Below are positions 7,780-15,727 of a DNA stretch of 44,136 nt, piece by piece. Under the pieces are notes generated by a model. That model was not told the origin of the DNA. It did no database searches and was given only the letters and a program-made list of their open reading frames with translations. The position numbers and the translations under genes are program-made. Within the stretch, counting starts at the first letter, position 1, and each line of letters opens with the position of its first letter. The DNA is from Nitrososphaerales archaeon (GTDB lineage Archaea; Thermoproteota; Nitrososphaeria; Nitrososphaerales; CADDZS01), in the NCBI GenBank assembly GCA_030037995.1, contig JASHPQ010000277.1, positions 1-44,136 of the forward strand, read 5' to 3'.

Positions 7780-8167
7780 TATCTGCTAATATAAGAATAT
7801 CCGTATGTAACAAGAAAGGAGCGAAAGCGAGCCTAGGTAGATGAAATTGATGGTCCAATCGCGGAAGGGAAGCAACCGTCAATCGCTCCTTCACAGGTTA
7901 TACGTATTTGTCGTCCCAGTTATTCTGAAAATCACTAGATCATAACATGAACTACTTTCTGATATATGACCAAAAATCCTCAGAGGAGGATGTACGGATC
8001 CCGCGTTCATCATCCTTTTCTGAAATGCCCGTTCTCCTGTTTCCCGAATAGGCAATCGGGTTCGCGAGCGCTAGAATTATCTAAGCAAAAAAAGAATGAT
8101 CTGGGTAGCGGCCGCCAGATCACTGACGTATTGAGCTGGAAGGAAAGGAGGGGAGTGGAGCAAGAAG
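7780..8167. other. Intergenic region before the SsuA-like gene
   Basis: Nearly 390 bp without a convincing gene. It contains the likely promoter of the downstream binding protein (AT-rich ctagaattatct near 8071-8082), an inverted repeat at 8098-8121, and a strong GGAGGGG ribosome site at 8147-8153. A short plus-strand frame starting at 7966 overlaps the binding-protein gene in another frame and looks like chance. Confidence 0.5.
8098..8121. promoter_or_regulatory. Inverted repeat at the predicted transcription start of the SsuA-like gene
   Basis: gatctgg (8098-8104) and ccagatc (8115-8121) are 7-bp perfect arms around 10 bp. They lie about 25 bp downstream of the AT-rich element at 8071-8082, so they cover the predicted start of transcription, and 26 bp upstream of the ribosome site. 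This is a candidate operator or leader hairpin. Confidence 0.4.
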
Positions 8168-9331
8168 TTGCATCTCAAAAGATTCCTGCCGATATTGGTG
8201 GCCGCGTTCTTGGCAGTCTCCGTCGTATACCTTGACATGAACCTCCTCCCGAAGGCGTCCGGGGCAGCGAATGTCACTCTGCACGTAGCGTATCCGGATA
8301 CGCTGGACGAAAGCACCGTGACGGATCAGCTCGCGTTCCAGATGCTGGCAGCGGAAGGAATTCACGTCACGCCCACCTATTACAGTTACGCGCCACTCGC
8401 ATACGAGTCTCTCATTTCAGGGCAGCAAGACATCGTGTACGACGAAAGCGCTGGGCCGTACGGAATAGGCGGGGTCCAGCAGCAGACCACATGCGTTGGA
8501 GGCTACCAGCTCGCCGGATCCTTTATTGCGATCGCCGGGGGCGGTATTACAAGCCCTTCTCAGCTGATAGGGAAGACCGCAGAAGACTCTGGGCCTGGTA
8601 CCGTTTCGAGATTTCTGAACGAGTACTGGTTCAAAGAAGCCGGCATTCAGATTAATGAAAACACTCAGGAAAGTGGCTCCGTCTTTCTAAAGGCTGGCCT
8701 AGAAGATTACAATCTGGTGTCGGACCTTGAGAAGGGAGTGGTTCAAGAAATCGTCGTTGACAGCTTCATCCTTTTTGATCTTCAAGGGCCTTCTGTGAAC
8801 AACACGGCTGACGGAGGGCCGTTTCACGTGATTTTCTACTCCCCCGATAACATTCTAGACACGTGCTATGTGGTGAGGGACAGCTGGCTTACCAATCCCT
8901 CGAACCAGCAGGTTCTAGTCGAGTTTCTCGCTGCAATCTATCAGGCTCAGCGAATCTTCATTTCCAATCCTGCAGCGTTCGTTCCGTATGCTCAGAGGTT
9001 CTTACCTTACTCGCCACTTAGGGAATTAGAGAATGCATCGGTCTCTTACCCCGCGAATTTCACGTACTGGCCGTACGGGGAGTACAATCTTCAGGGCGAT
9101 CAGAACGTCAGCCTAAAATTCCAGAACACCATCCAATTTTTCATGGAAGCGGGAGTGCTCAGCAGTCCGGTTCAAAACGATTCCGTAAAGCCCTACGGGA
9201 TAGTGAACAAGTATTTTGAATTGAAGGCGCTGCAGTCCCTCGGGCCGTACGACTATCCGGATGAGCCGTGGGTAAATGCCAACTTCACGTCGGACATTCA
9301 TTCGTGGGTTCCGTCCTGGATGGGTGGCTAG
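8168..9331 (+). CDS. Nitrate/sulfonate/taurine-type ABC substrate-binding protein (SsuA/TauA/NMT1-like)
   Basis: This 387-residue extracytoplasmic binding protein begins with a basic head and a hydrophobic signal or anchor (MHLKRFLPILVAAFLAVSVV, 1-20), followed by the mature domain from about residue 33. The pattern of a first strand (VTLHVAYPD), a stretch around SYAPLAYESLISGQQDIVYD, and later SPSQLIGKTAEDSGPGTVSRFLNEYW is that of NMT1/SsuA-type proteins. There is no lipobox and no C-terminal anchor, unlike the other two binding proteins in this window. The start is TTG at 8168, the only start after an in-frame stop, with GGAGGGG 14 nt upstream. It is convergent with the transporter operon that ends 44 bp away and probably serves it. 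The substrate is unknown; sulfonates, nitrate and thiamine precursors are all possible. Confidence 0.8.
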   Translation: MHLKRFLPILVAAFLAVSVVYLDMNLLPKASGAANVTLHVAYPDTLDESTVTDQLAFQMLAAEGIHVTPTYYSYAPLAYESLISGQQDIVYDESAGPYGIGGVQQQTTCVGGYQLAGSFIAIAGGGITSPSQLIGKTAEDSGPGTVSRFLNEYWFKEAGIQINENTQESGSVFLKAGLEDYNLVSDLEKGVVQEIVVDSFILFDLQGPSVNNTADGGPFHVIFYSPDNILDTCYVVRDSWLTNPSNQQVLVEFLAAIYQAQRIFISNPAAFVPYAQRFLPYSPLRELENASVSYPANFTYWPYGEYNLQGDQNVSLKFQNTIQFFMEAGVLSSPVQNDSVKPYGIVNKYFELKALQSLGPYDYPDEPWVNANFTSDIHSWVPSWMGG

Positions 9332-9375
9332 CTCTCTTATTTACGAGCTAATTTCTGATTTCTGACTTTTGTGCT

Positions 9376-10164
9376 TTACTCCCGCAACATCGCCTGTGAT
9401 TCTTTCCATGCCATAGCTCTGCGATTTGCGATCTTGAAGCACCCTGTTAGGATGATGCTTATAATCGCAAGAACAATAATTAGGGCATCTGAAGTCGCAG
9501 ATTGTAAATGGTCGGCGGAATAGTCGATCATCCCTCCGATTCCAATCGCTGCGAAAAACATCTCGGCTATTATCACCCCCTCTATCGCTCTGGAAATTCC
9601 AAGACGTAGCCCCACCATGATGTTGGGAAGTGAGGCAGGGAGTATTACCTTGAACATTAGCTGAAATTGATTGGCCCTGTAGGCGAGCGCCGTATCCACA
9701 AGCGTTTTGCTGGTATTCTTAATTCCGCCGTACACGTTGAGAATGATCGAAAACACAGCGATCAAAAAAGCCACCACGACGGTGCTCACTGAGGACACGC
9801 CTGTCCAGTTCATTGTGAGAGGTACAAAGGCTACCGCCGGAATGGAGTACCAAGCGTTTACCCACGGATCGAGAAAGAGATCGGCAACTAGATATCTTCC
9901 CATGACCACACCCACGGGAATGCCGACGACGGCAGCAAGGAGAAAGCCCTCCAAAATGGAGGTAAGCGTAACTCCGAGCCCGGTCACCAGTTGAGCCCTT
10001 AGCGCCGCGTCGGTGAACACATTCTCGAAGGCCGCCACCGTCTGGACGGGTCCGGCAAACTGCTGGAAATTGCTCCGGACATCGGCAAGGGCCCACCATC
10101 CGCCGATGAAAACAACAACGGTGCAGGCAAAGACGAAGTACTTCAGGTAAGGAGATGAATTCAA
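9376..10164 (-). CDS. ABC importer permease, SsuC/TauC-like (second of two)
   Basis: This 262-residue permease has about six membrane spans. The cytoplasmic EAA loop is visible as ALAYRANQFQLMFKVILPAS followed by LPNIMVGLRLGISRAIEGVI, which docks on the ATPase. I place the start at the TTG at 10164, five bases after the stop of the preceding permease and behind the ribosome site aggggg. This gives the normal family length; a longer frame would overlap the neighbour by 83 bp. It forms an operon with the preceding permease and ATPase. Because the two permeases differ in sequence, the transporter is probably a heterodimer. Confidence 0.85.
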   Translation of the reverse strand: MNSSPYLKYFVFACTVVVFIGGWWALADVRSNFQQFAGPVQTVAAFENVFTDAALRAQLVTGLGVTLTSILEGFLLAAVVGIPVGVVMGRYLVADLFLDPWVNAWYSIPAVAFVPLTMNWTGVSSVSTVVVAFLIAVFSIILNVYGGIKNTSKTLVDTALAYRANQFQLMFKVILPASLPNIMVGLRLGISRAIEGVIIAEMFFAAIGIGGMIDYSADHLQSATSDALIIVLAIISIILTGCFKIANRRAMAWKESQAMLRE

Positions 10165-10168
10165 TTCT

Positions 10169-11158
10169 TTAGAGCCCCCTGGAGAGCCTCTCGGACTCTT
10201 TCCAGCGGAAGAGGTGATTCTCCAGCGCCTTGGGAACCTGCAATACGACAATTCCCAAGACGGCGATTATGATTACGGTCGCCATCATGTACGGCGTATC
10301 GTAAAGTGCCTGAAAGGTCATCATTATTCCTCCTAATCCGTTCTCGCTGAGGAGAGCTTCGGCAAGAATCGCCCCCAAGATCGCCCTCCCAATGCCTATC
10401 CTCAATCCGGTGACAATGTCGGGAAGGGAAGCTGGCAGTACGACCTTTGAAAGGAACTGGAATTCGGAAGCTCGGAAAGATTTCCCTACCTCCGCCAGAG
10501 AGCTGCTCATGTACTTTACTCCATTTTGAGTGTTGACGATAATCGTGAACACCGAGAGAAGGAAGGTGATGAAAACATCCGCAAAGAGGCTCCCGCCCAA
10601 AGCGTAGTAGAGAACGGGGATCAGCGCCACGATCGGAATCGAGTACGTGGCGCTCACCCATGGATCGATGATGCTCTCGGCGAAACTCCACCGCCCCGCA
10701 ACGATTCCCACCGGAACCCCCACGACAGCCCCCAATCCAAATCCAATCAAAATTATTTCGAGAGTTTGAGCTGCGGCCGCGTCGGGCAGTTGAATTCCCG
10801 TTGCAGCGGGCGGTATCTTGTTCCCCAGCAATTTTACGAGCGCTTGAAAGACTGGCAGAGGCGTAGAAACAATCAAGGAGTTGTTGGATAACGATGCGAT
10901 CACTTGCCAGAGTACGAGAAATACCGTGAAACTGGCTAGGAATATTCCGATTCTAGCCCAGATTGAAAAACCCCTGAAATCTACAGTTTCGAGGAGGGCG
11001 TCATCCTTCTGAGATTGTAGCCTTTCGTCTTCAGGTTTTACTCTGGAATCATGTGAATCAATCCGCGGTTCGGCTTCCTCCTCATTCTCCAGAGTGGCGG
11101 AGCTGACTGAGGGCTGATCCGAGCCGGGCTGTTCAGGAGGCACTGTACCCAAACCCAC
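10169..11158 (-). CDS. ABC importer permease, SsuC/TauC-like, with hydrophilic N-terminal extension
   Basis: This permease has 329 residues, longer than the usual 250-270. The first ~60 residues (Pro/Glu/Ser-rich, strongly charged, e.g. ENEEEAEPRIDSHDSRVKPE) precede the first membrane span near residue 67. About six spans follow, with the EAA loop GKSFRASEFQFLSKVVLPAS then LPDIVTGLRIGIGRAILGAI. The GTG at 11158 overlaps the end of the ATPase gene by 26 bp. A later start would remove part of the acidic extension, so the extension is probable rather than certain. It pairs with the downstream permease. Confidence 0.83.
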   Translation of the reverse strand: MGLGTVPPEQPGSDQPSVSSATLENEEEAEPRIDSHDSRVKPEDERLQSQKDDALLETVDFRGFSIWARIGIFLASFTVFLVLWQVIASLSNNSLIVSTPLPVFQALVKLLGNKIPPAATGIQLPDAAAAQTLEIILIGFGLGAVVGVPVGIVAGRWSFAESIIDPWVSATYSIPIVALIPVLYYALGGSLFADVFITFLLSVFTIIVNTQNGVKYMSSSLAEVGKSFRASEFQFLSKVVLPASLPDIVTGLRIGIGRAILGAILAEALLSENGLGGIMMTFQALYDTPYMMATVIIIAVLGIVVLQVPKALENHLFRWKESERLSRGL

Positions 11159-11960
11159 TAGTAGCCATAATTTCTTTTTCTAGGAATTTCCAGATCTTGG
11201 AGCGCAACTCGCCGTATTCAGGCACTGTCCGAATATCGTAACTCCAACGATCCTTCGGGAGCTCCACTTTGATGATATCCTTTACTTCAGCGGGGTGAGT
11301 GCTCAAAAGCAGGATTTCATCTGAAAGATAGATCGCCTCATCCACGTTGTGCGTCACGAAGAGAGTAGTTTTCTGAACGGCACCCTTCACGATCTGCAGC
11401 AGCTGCTGCTGCAAGATTTCCCTGGTCTGCATGTCGATTGAGGCAAAGGGTTCGTCCATGAGAAGGACATCGGGATCGATGGCGAGCGCCCTAGCTAGCC
11501 CTACTCTTTGTTGCATGCCGGCAGATATTTCGTGGACATAGTGGCTCTCAAAGCCCTTGAGCCCGACAATCTCGATGTATTTTTGGGCAACCTCCTTCCT
11601 TTCGTCAGGATCGACACCCTTGAGTTCCAGACCGAACTCGACATTTTTGATCACCGTGCGCCAAGGAAGTAGCCCAAACTGCTGGAAGACAAATCCCATT
11701 CTCTCGGGGGGCGAGACCACGGTTTCGCCGTTAAAGATAACCTCGCCAGAATCCGGCCTCGTCAGTCCGTCGATTATCCGGAGGAGTGTCGTCTTGCCAC
11801 AACCCGAGGGACCTATGATACTCGTGAAAGAACCCCTCTTCAATTCAAACGAGACGCCGTCAAGCACCTTCAATACTTGGGCGGAAGGATCTTTCTTGCG
11901 ATTCTTGAAGGACTTCGTCACGTCGTTGACTCGAACCACGATAGATTCGGACTGATCCAA
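11133..11960 (-). CDS. ABC importer ATPase, SsuB/TauB/NrtD-like
   Basis: This 275-residue ATPase shows Walker A GPSGCGKT (50-57), Q-loop VFQQFGLLPW (91-100), signature ISAGM (145-149), Walker B VLLMDEP (165-171) and an H-loop in TLFVTHNVDEA. The FQQFGLLPW stretch is typical of the nitrate/sulfonate/taurine subfamily. The signature carries Ala in place of the first Gly of the usual SGG, a mild deviation. The start is TTG at 11960. A GGAGGAG lies further upstream, and the AT-rich taatac near 11995 could give a short leader. It is the first gene of a three-gene operon with two permeases. A strong inverted repeat at 12005-12031 stands before it. Confidence 0.92.
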   Translation of the reverse strand: MDQSESIVVRVNDVTKSFKNRKKDPSAQVLKVLDGVSFELKRGSFTSIIGPSGCGKTTLLRIIDGLTRPDSGEVIFNGETVVSPPERMGFVFQQFGLLPWRTVIKNVEFGLELKGVDPDERKEVAQKYIEIVGLKGFESHYVHEISAGMQQRVGLARALAIDPDVLLMDEPFASIDMQTREILQQQLLQIVKGAVQKTTLFVTHNVDEAIYLSDEILLLSTHPAEVKDIIKVELPKDRWSYDIRTVPEYGELRSKIWKFLEKEIMATSGFGYSAS

Positions 11961-12282
11961 CTATTTTCGCCTAACACTCCTCCGAATCAAGTATTAGAAC
12001 TAGTGGTAGTATCGGCTATTGCGATACTACCGATTCAAGATATACCGACTGCATGAGCTCTGCCTAGATCGACGCCATTTTCGAAATAAAATTTGAATAA
12101 AAGGAAGGAGACCCGTCTATTGCATTATTAGCTTTGGGTTATAGTACAAAACATTAGGATCTGATTTTTCCTGGTTAGCTGGGTGACGGATGCCTATTCT
12201 AAAATAACGAATTCGAATTGACCCCTCTTCTTCCCCTTACAAGCGGATTAGTTGCACTTTGCGAACTGGAACTCGTAGGAAA
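11961..12282. other. Divergent promoter region
   Basis: About 320 bp lie between the ATPase gene (leftward) and a winged-helix gene (rightward). It holds the inverted repeat at 12005-12031 and a leftward TATA-like gtatatc around 12036-12042. A rightward AT-rich ctaaaataac sits near 12197-12206, beside the palindromic aattcgaatt. No gene is seen. Confidence 0.55.
12005..12031. promoter_or_regulatory. 10-bp inverted repeat upstream of the ATPase operon
   Basis: ggtagtatcg (12005-12014) and cgatactacc (12022-12031) are perfect complements separated by gctattg. Read leftward, the repeat covers the start predicted from the TATA-like element near 12039, and it is 45 bp upstream of the ATPase start codon. 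It may be an operator for the divergently encoded winged-helix protein, or a leader hairpin. Confidence 0.55.
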
Positions 12283-13068
12283 ATGTTATTTTGCGATAGT
12301 TTTTCTTTTTTCAAGTGTCATCAGGATTTGTTTAACGACGTCAATCTGACTCCGATTCAGTCGAAGATACTGGTCGCTCTCGCGCGTTCGAAAAATGGTT
12401 CCCTGAATACCGATGAAATCTTGAGTGAGACTGGAATAGCGACTTCCACTTGGTCGGCGGAACAGGGCAAGCTAGTTGGGATGGGCTTGCTCAATAAGCA
12501 CCTAGTTCGAATAATAGAACAGAATCACATTTCGAAAAGGATGAACTACGGACTGACCGAAAAGGGAAAAATGGTTGGAGCCAATCTATTGAATATTTCC
12601 AAAATCTTGGCTGGAGACACTGGTGAACCGAATATGATTGAGCGTTCTGCCTCGCAGGAGTCAAAAAACTTTGAAACCGAATCCAAGAGCGCAGGCAAGC
12701 AACTCGAAGATTTTGGTGGCAAGGTTGCCGAATGTGTGGAGGTTGCGCTGGACAGCTTCGGTTCAAATCTGGTGGATCTCGTGAAGAGCTCCATGGAACT
12801 GGAGCACCGTGTCCCGTGGATTGACCTTTCTGAAAAGATCGAAACCTTTGAGTTGGTACTCAGAGATTATTTCGGACTGGAGGCTTCCGAGAAGCTCAAG
12901 AAACTGATCGCAGCGAACATAAAGTCCCGCTTTAATCTGGGAACCTCGCGGAGCGACGATCTATCTCATCTAATCTTGGAAGCTCGGAAAAGACGATTTC
13001 TGGACGCGGAACTCGACAAAAATCATAACAATTCCAGCACTCCCATCGGAGCGAGAACCGAAGATTGA
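12283..13068 (+). CDS. Winged-helix DNA-binding protein with novel C-terminal region
   Basis: This 261-residue soluble protein begins with a MarR-like winged helix. NLTPIQSKILVALARSKNGS is the first part, TSTWSAEQGKLVGMGLL resembles the recognition helix, and MNYGLTEKGK is the wing. After a charged linker (SASQESKNFETESKSAGK) comes a mainly helical domain of about 120 residues that I do not recognise; it could bind a ligand or a partner. The ATG at 12283 is preferred over a TTG at 12259. Its stop overlaps the next start by 4 bp (TTGA), so the two are translationally coupled. It is divergent from the SsuB-type operon and is the natural candidate for its regulator. The function is otherwise unknown. 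Confidence 0.65.
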   Translation: MLFCDSFSFFKCHQDLFNDVNLTPIQSKILVALARSKNGSLNTDEILSETGIATSTWSAEQGKLVGMGLLNKHLVRIIEQNHISKRMNYGLTEKGKMVGANLLNISKILAGDTGEPNMIERSASQESKNFETESKSAGKQLEDFGGKVAECVEVALDSFGSNLVDLVKSSMELEHRVPWIDLSEKIETFELVLRDYFGLEASEKLKKLIAANIKSRFNLGTSRSDDLSHLILEARKRRFLDAELDKNHNNSSTPIGARTED

Positions 13069-13424
13069 TCCCGACTTATCTGGCATTGAACGATCTGATC
13101 ACAGTCTTCCCCGCGATCGGTCTCGGCTACTACGCGGTGAGGATGTTTCTCCTAACGCGTCTGGGCAGGCTCGAAAAGGGATGGACACTAATAATTGTCG
13201 GAGGATTTGCTTGTTCGCTTGGTTTTTGCTTCCTAACAATACAAGATCTGACCACCGCATACTCAATAGGCTACATGTTTACGGATTATGCTGGGACCTC
13301 CTTCTGCGCTTTAGGATTGTTTCTTGTTATGTTGGGGATCAGATCCCAATATTCGGTTTGGTCCCTCAAGAGCTTTGATGGATTAAACAAAGAAAGGAAC
13401 GGACGTAGTTTGTCCCACCGTTGA
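13065..13424 (+). CDS. Small membrane protein coupled to the winged-helix gene
   Basis: This 119-residue protein has three predicted membrane helices: around residues 9-26 (ITVFPAIGLGYYAVRMFL), 40-57 (WTLIIVGGFACSLGFCFL) and 78-98 (TSFCALGLFLVMLGIRS). A polar C-terminal tail follows. The TTG start overlaps the stop codon of the upstream regulator gene in TTGA, which signals coupled translation. I do not recognise the family. The pairing suggests a membrane partner or sensor for the winged-helix protein, which is inference only. Confidence 0.55.
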   Translation: MIPTYLALNDLITVFPAIGLGYYAVRMFLLTRLGRLEKGWTLIIVGGFACSLGFCFLTIQDLTTAYSIGYMFTDYAGTSFCALGLFLVMLGIRSQYSVWSLKSFDGLNKERNGRSLSHR

Positions 13425-13545
13425 AGACCCGCTACGTACCCTCACGTAGTCCTCGCTAATACCAATTCCTTGTGCTGGATGCGATCTCAAGAGCGAGTTG
13501 TTTGTCCTAATGATCTCCCCAGTCCAAAATTCTTATTTATTCTTG

Positions 13546-13554
13546 CATATTAAG
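13546..13554 (+). promoter_or_regulatory. TATA box of the CDF-like gene
   Basis: catattaag is centred 25 bp before the ATG at 13575 within a very AT-rich stretch. This predicts a leaderless transcript. Confidence 0.5.
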
Positions 13555-13574
13555 TTAATAATAGATTTTTAATA

Positions 13575-14300
13575 ATGTCGCAGTGCATGGCCTGCGGATG
13601 CTCTGACTATTCTTGCGGAACCTGCAAGGCGGAAGCATGTTTCCAGCAGAACTGCTACTCTTGCTGTTGCTTGGAGACGCACTCCCAGTGGAGACAGGAT
13701 AGAATTCAGCGGGGGGTGCAGCTGCAATACTTCAGCATCGCTTGGATGCTGGTTGAAGTTGCCGGAGCGATCGGCGCGGCGCTGCTGGCTTCGAGCTTTG
13801 CACTTTTGGCGTTTGGCACGGATTCCGTCGTCGAACTCGTTTCCTCGCTCGTCGTTCTCAAACACCTGAACTTGGATGGGTCTGGGTCGAGTGCTCAAGG
13901 CGAAAAGACTGCCCTTTTTACGAGTCTCCTGCTCGTTTCCATAGTCCCGGCAATCGGACTGGGTTCCACGTATGCTTACTTTTTCCTGAAGCTCCGTCCT
14001 CAGGCTTCGCTTTTGGGAATCGCGATCGCTCTAGGATCGGTTTTGATAATGCCGATTCTCTGGCGCGAAAAGAGCAAAATCGGCGGAGAAACCGGCTGCC
14101 TGCCGCTTTCGATTGACGCCGTGGAATCCGCGACCTGCTTTTTCATGGCACTGGCGCTGCTTGGAGGGCTGCTCGTCGAGTACATCTTCAAGCTTGGGTG
14201 GATCGATTACGCGGCGACCCTAGTCATCGTAGGTTTTGTCGCATTTGAAGCAAAAGAATCTTTGAGCGAGGCCACTAAAAAAATTCGGAAATCACTTTGA
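13575..14300 (+). CDS. CDF-like cation transporter with cysteine-rich N-terminus
   Basis: This 241-residue membrane protein has about five to six spans. The first 32 residues contain ten Cys (4, 7, 9, 14, 17, 22, 27, 30, 31, 32), a likely metal-binding head. The membrane part resembles the cation diffusion facilitator core. FGTDSVVELVSS (80-91) matches the TM2 motif with Asp83, and SIDAVESATCFF (179-190) matches TM5 with Asp181. The usual His of the HxxxD pairs is not obvious, and the C-terminal cytoplasmic domain of CDF proteins is missing (only about 25 residues follow the last span). It may be a zinc, copper or iron transporter or sensor. Its end overlaps the convergent neighbour by 9 bp. 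Confidence 0.65.
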   Translation: MSQCMACGCSDYSCGTCKAEACFQQNCYSCCCLETHSQWRQDRIQRGVQLQYFSIAWMLVEVAGAIGAALLASSFALLAFGTDSVVELVSSLVVLKHLNLDGSGSSAQGEKTALFTSLLLVSIVPAIGLGSTYAYFFLKLRPQASLLGIAIALGSVLIMPILWREKSKIGGETGCLPLSIDAVESATCFFMALALLGGLLVEYIFKLGWIDYAATLVIVGFVAFEAKESLSEATKKIRKSL

Positions 14301-15065
14301 CACTTTTAGAAAATGGCTGTTCTCTAGTGCCTTCCAGACTTCGATGCCGGCACGGTTGGCTGCCGCCAGCACGTTGTCGTTTATCCTGAAGCAGACAATG
14401 GCACACCTCACTTTTTCCGCCCCCCCGTGATCACTTTCAAATCCGGCAGCCAGCCTTAGCACCTGCCCCACTGTGGAGTCGGTGGCTTCCCGTTCGACCT
14501 CGACGAGAAGGAATCGCGAGTTCGAATCTACTAGAACCAGGTCAGTCTTCCCAGTAGAAAGGGAATCCTCTGAAGACCGAAATATGAGGCCGTGCTCCAG
14601 TTTCTCCGGGTCCGCCTTGAGCAAAGAGATTAGCGATTCCTCCATCTCTCCCTGCAACTCGCCAAGATTCGGTAGTGAGTTTGAAAGAAAGGAGATCCCA
14701 TCGAGAGCACTGTAGTAGCGCTCCCCGACTTTGCACGGAAACACATAGATCGGACTTGAATCGATTTCGTCATCAGTCTCTTTCACGAGTAACACTGGCG
14801 TGTTATGGAGATTGAGTTTCTTTGATCCGGAAATGGGGAGGAAACGGCCCCCCGACGCAACCACGGAACCTCGCGATTGGGGCTTTATTCTGCGAATCTC
14901 TTCGACGGCCTTCTTCATCTGCTTATCCGAGAGCGAGGATTTCTCGAATAATAAAACCTGTACGCCGTGAGACTCTAATTTCGAGAGACCGCCCAGAACA
15001 TTTTCAAGGGATGGGTTGGAGGAAGAAGTGGAGTTTTTGTCGTAATATAGGCTGATCTCGAGCAA
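14292..15065 (-). CDS. NucS/DUF91-like protein with altered nuclease motif
   Basis: This 257-residue protein has an unassigned N-terminal half (1-135). The C-terminal half resembles the PD-(D/E)xK domain of endonuclease NucS. It has an entry helix EMEESLISLLKADPEKLEHG (140-159), then GKTDLVLVD (172-180, Asp175), the core strand FLLVEVER (185-192) and VGQVLRL (199-205). In active NucS-type enzymes the core strand reads ExK; here it is E189-V-E191, so the catalytic lysine is replaced by Glu. The protein may be an inactive DNA-binding relative, or Arg192 may substitute. The start is TTG at 15065 with aaaggga upstream. It is a stand-alone gene convergent with the CDF-like gene. Confidence 0.6.
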   Translation of the reverse strand: MLEISLYYDKNSTSSSNPSLENVLGGLSKLESHGVQVLLFEKSSLSDKQMKKAVEEIRRIKPQSRGSVVASGGRFLPISGSKKLNLHNTPVLLVKETDDEIDSSPIYVFPCKVGERYYSALDGISFLSNSLPNLGELQGEMEESLISLLKADPEKLEHGLIFRSSEDSLSTGKTDLVLVDSNSRFLLVEVEREATDSTVGQVLRLAAGFESDHGGAEKVRCAIVCFRINDNVLAAANRAGIEVWKALENSHFLKVSK

Positions 15066-15164
15066 CAGGTCTGTCCCTTTTGCTTGTCGTTACGTGCTTT
15101 ATGTGTGATGGAAACTGCCCCAGCGGATTGCGGTCGAAAATATGTGAGAATGATCGGGTGAGAA

Positions 15165-15620
15165 GTGGCTCGGCAAAAGACGAAAAAAGAAGTATCTGAG
15201 ATCGCTATTGCAGGTTCATCCCGTTTATTAGTTCTCAAGGGTTTAACCGAAAGCGTCAGAATTTTGGTTCTGGATTCCTATTTTGCTGCGGCAAGATCGC
15301 GGAGATCTCGTCTAGAAATCAAAATTACGATCTTGGAGGCTATCTCCAAGGGAAACCAGAGATTGGCTCACATTATGTATTACGCGAAACTTCCTCCCAG
15401 AATGGCAGGAAGCATTGTACGGACTATGGAGCAGCAGGGTCTCTTGGAAATTCTCCCCCCTGAGGAGGGCCGGAAGATCAAACGATACGCTCTAACAGAT
15501 CGTGGGAAAAGGGCGCTGGACTCATACAGGGTGATTATAAGACAGCTGCAGCTGGAGGAACCTCTCCAAGATGAGACCGCGCAGCTCGTTCCCGAAGTCC
15601 TGAGCACCTTAAAAGGCTAA
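15165..15620 (+). CDS. Archaeal winged-helix regulator (HTH_45-like)
   Basis: This 151-residue predicted transcription factor has a central winged helix beginning RSRLEIKITILEAISKGNQ and HIMYYAKLPPRMAGSIVRTM, then EQQGLLEI and the wing RYALTDRGKRALDSY. The pattern R(S)RLEI...ILEA...G....IMY.A.L........L...GL is characteristic of the small HTH_45-type regulators abundant in Thermoproteota. About 45 residues precede it, and a helical tail follows that probably makes a dimer. The start is GTG at 15165, because the only upstream ATG in frame is followed by a stop. It is followed after about 110 bp by the Nudix-type gene. Its target is unknown. Confidence 0.75.
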   Translation: MARQKTKKEVSEIAIAGSSRLLVLKGLTESVRILVLDSYFAAARSRRSRLEIKITILEAISKGNQRLAHIMYYAKLPPRMAGSIVRTMEQQGLLEILPPEEGRKIKRYALTDRGKRALDSYRVIIRQLQLEEPLQDETAQLVPEVLSTLKG

Positions 15621-15727
15621 AACTCCAGTTACCCAAGCATCCGCCTGCTCCCATGGCAACCGATCGGTTATTCTGCCGGTTCAATCATGGAAGATCTCTG
15701 ACGACCAACAAGATCGACGAAACCTCC

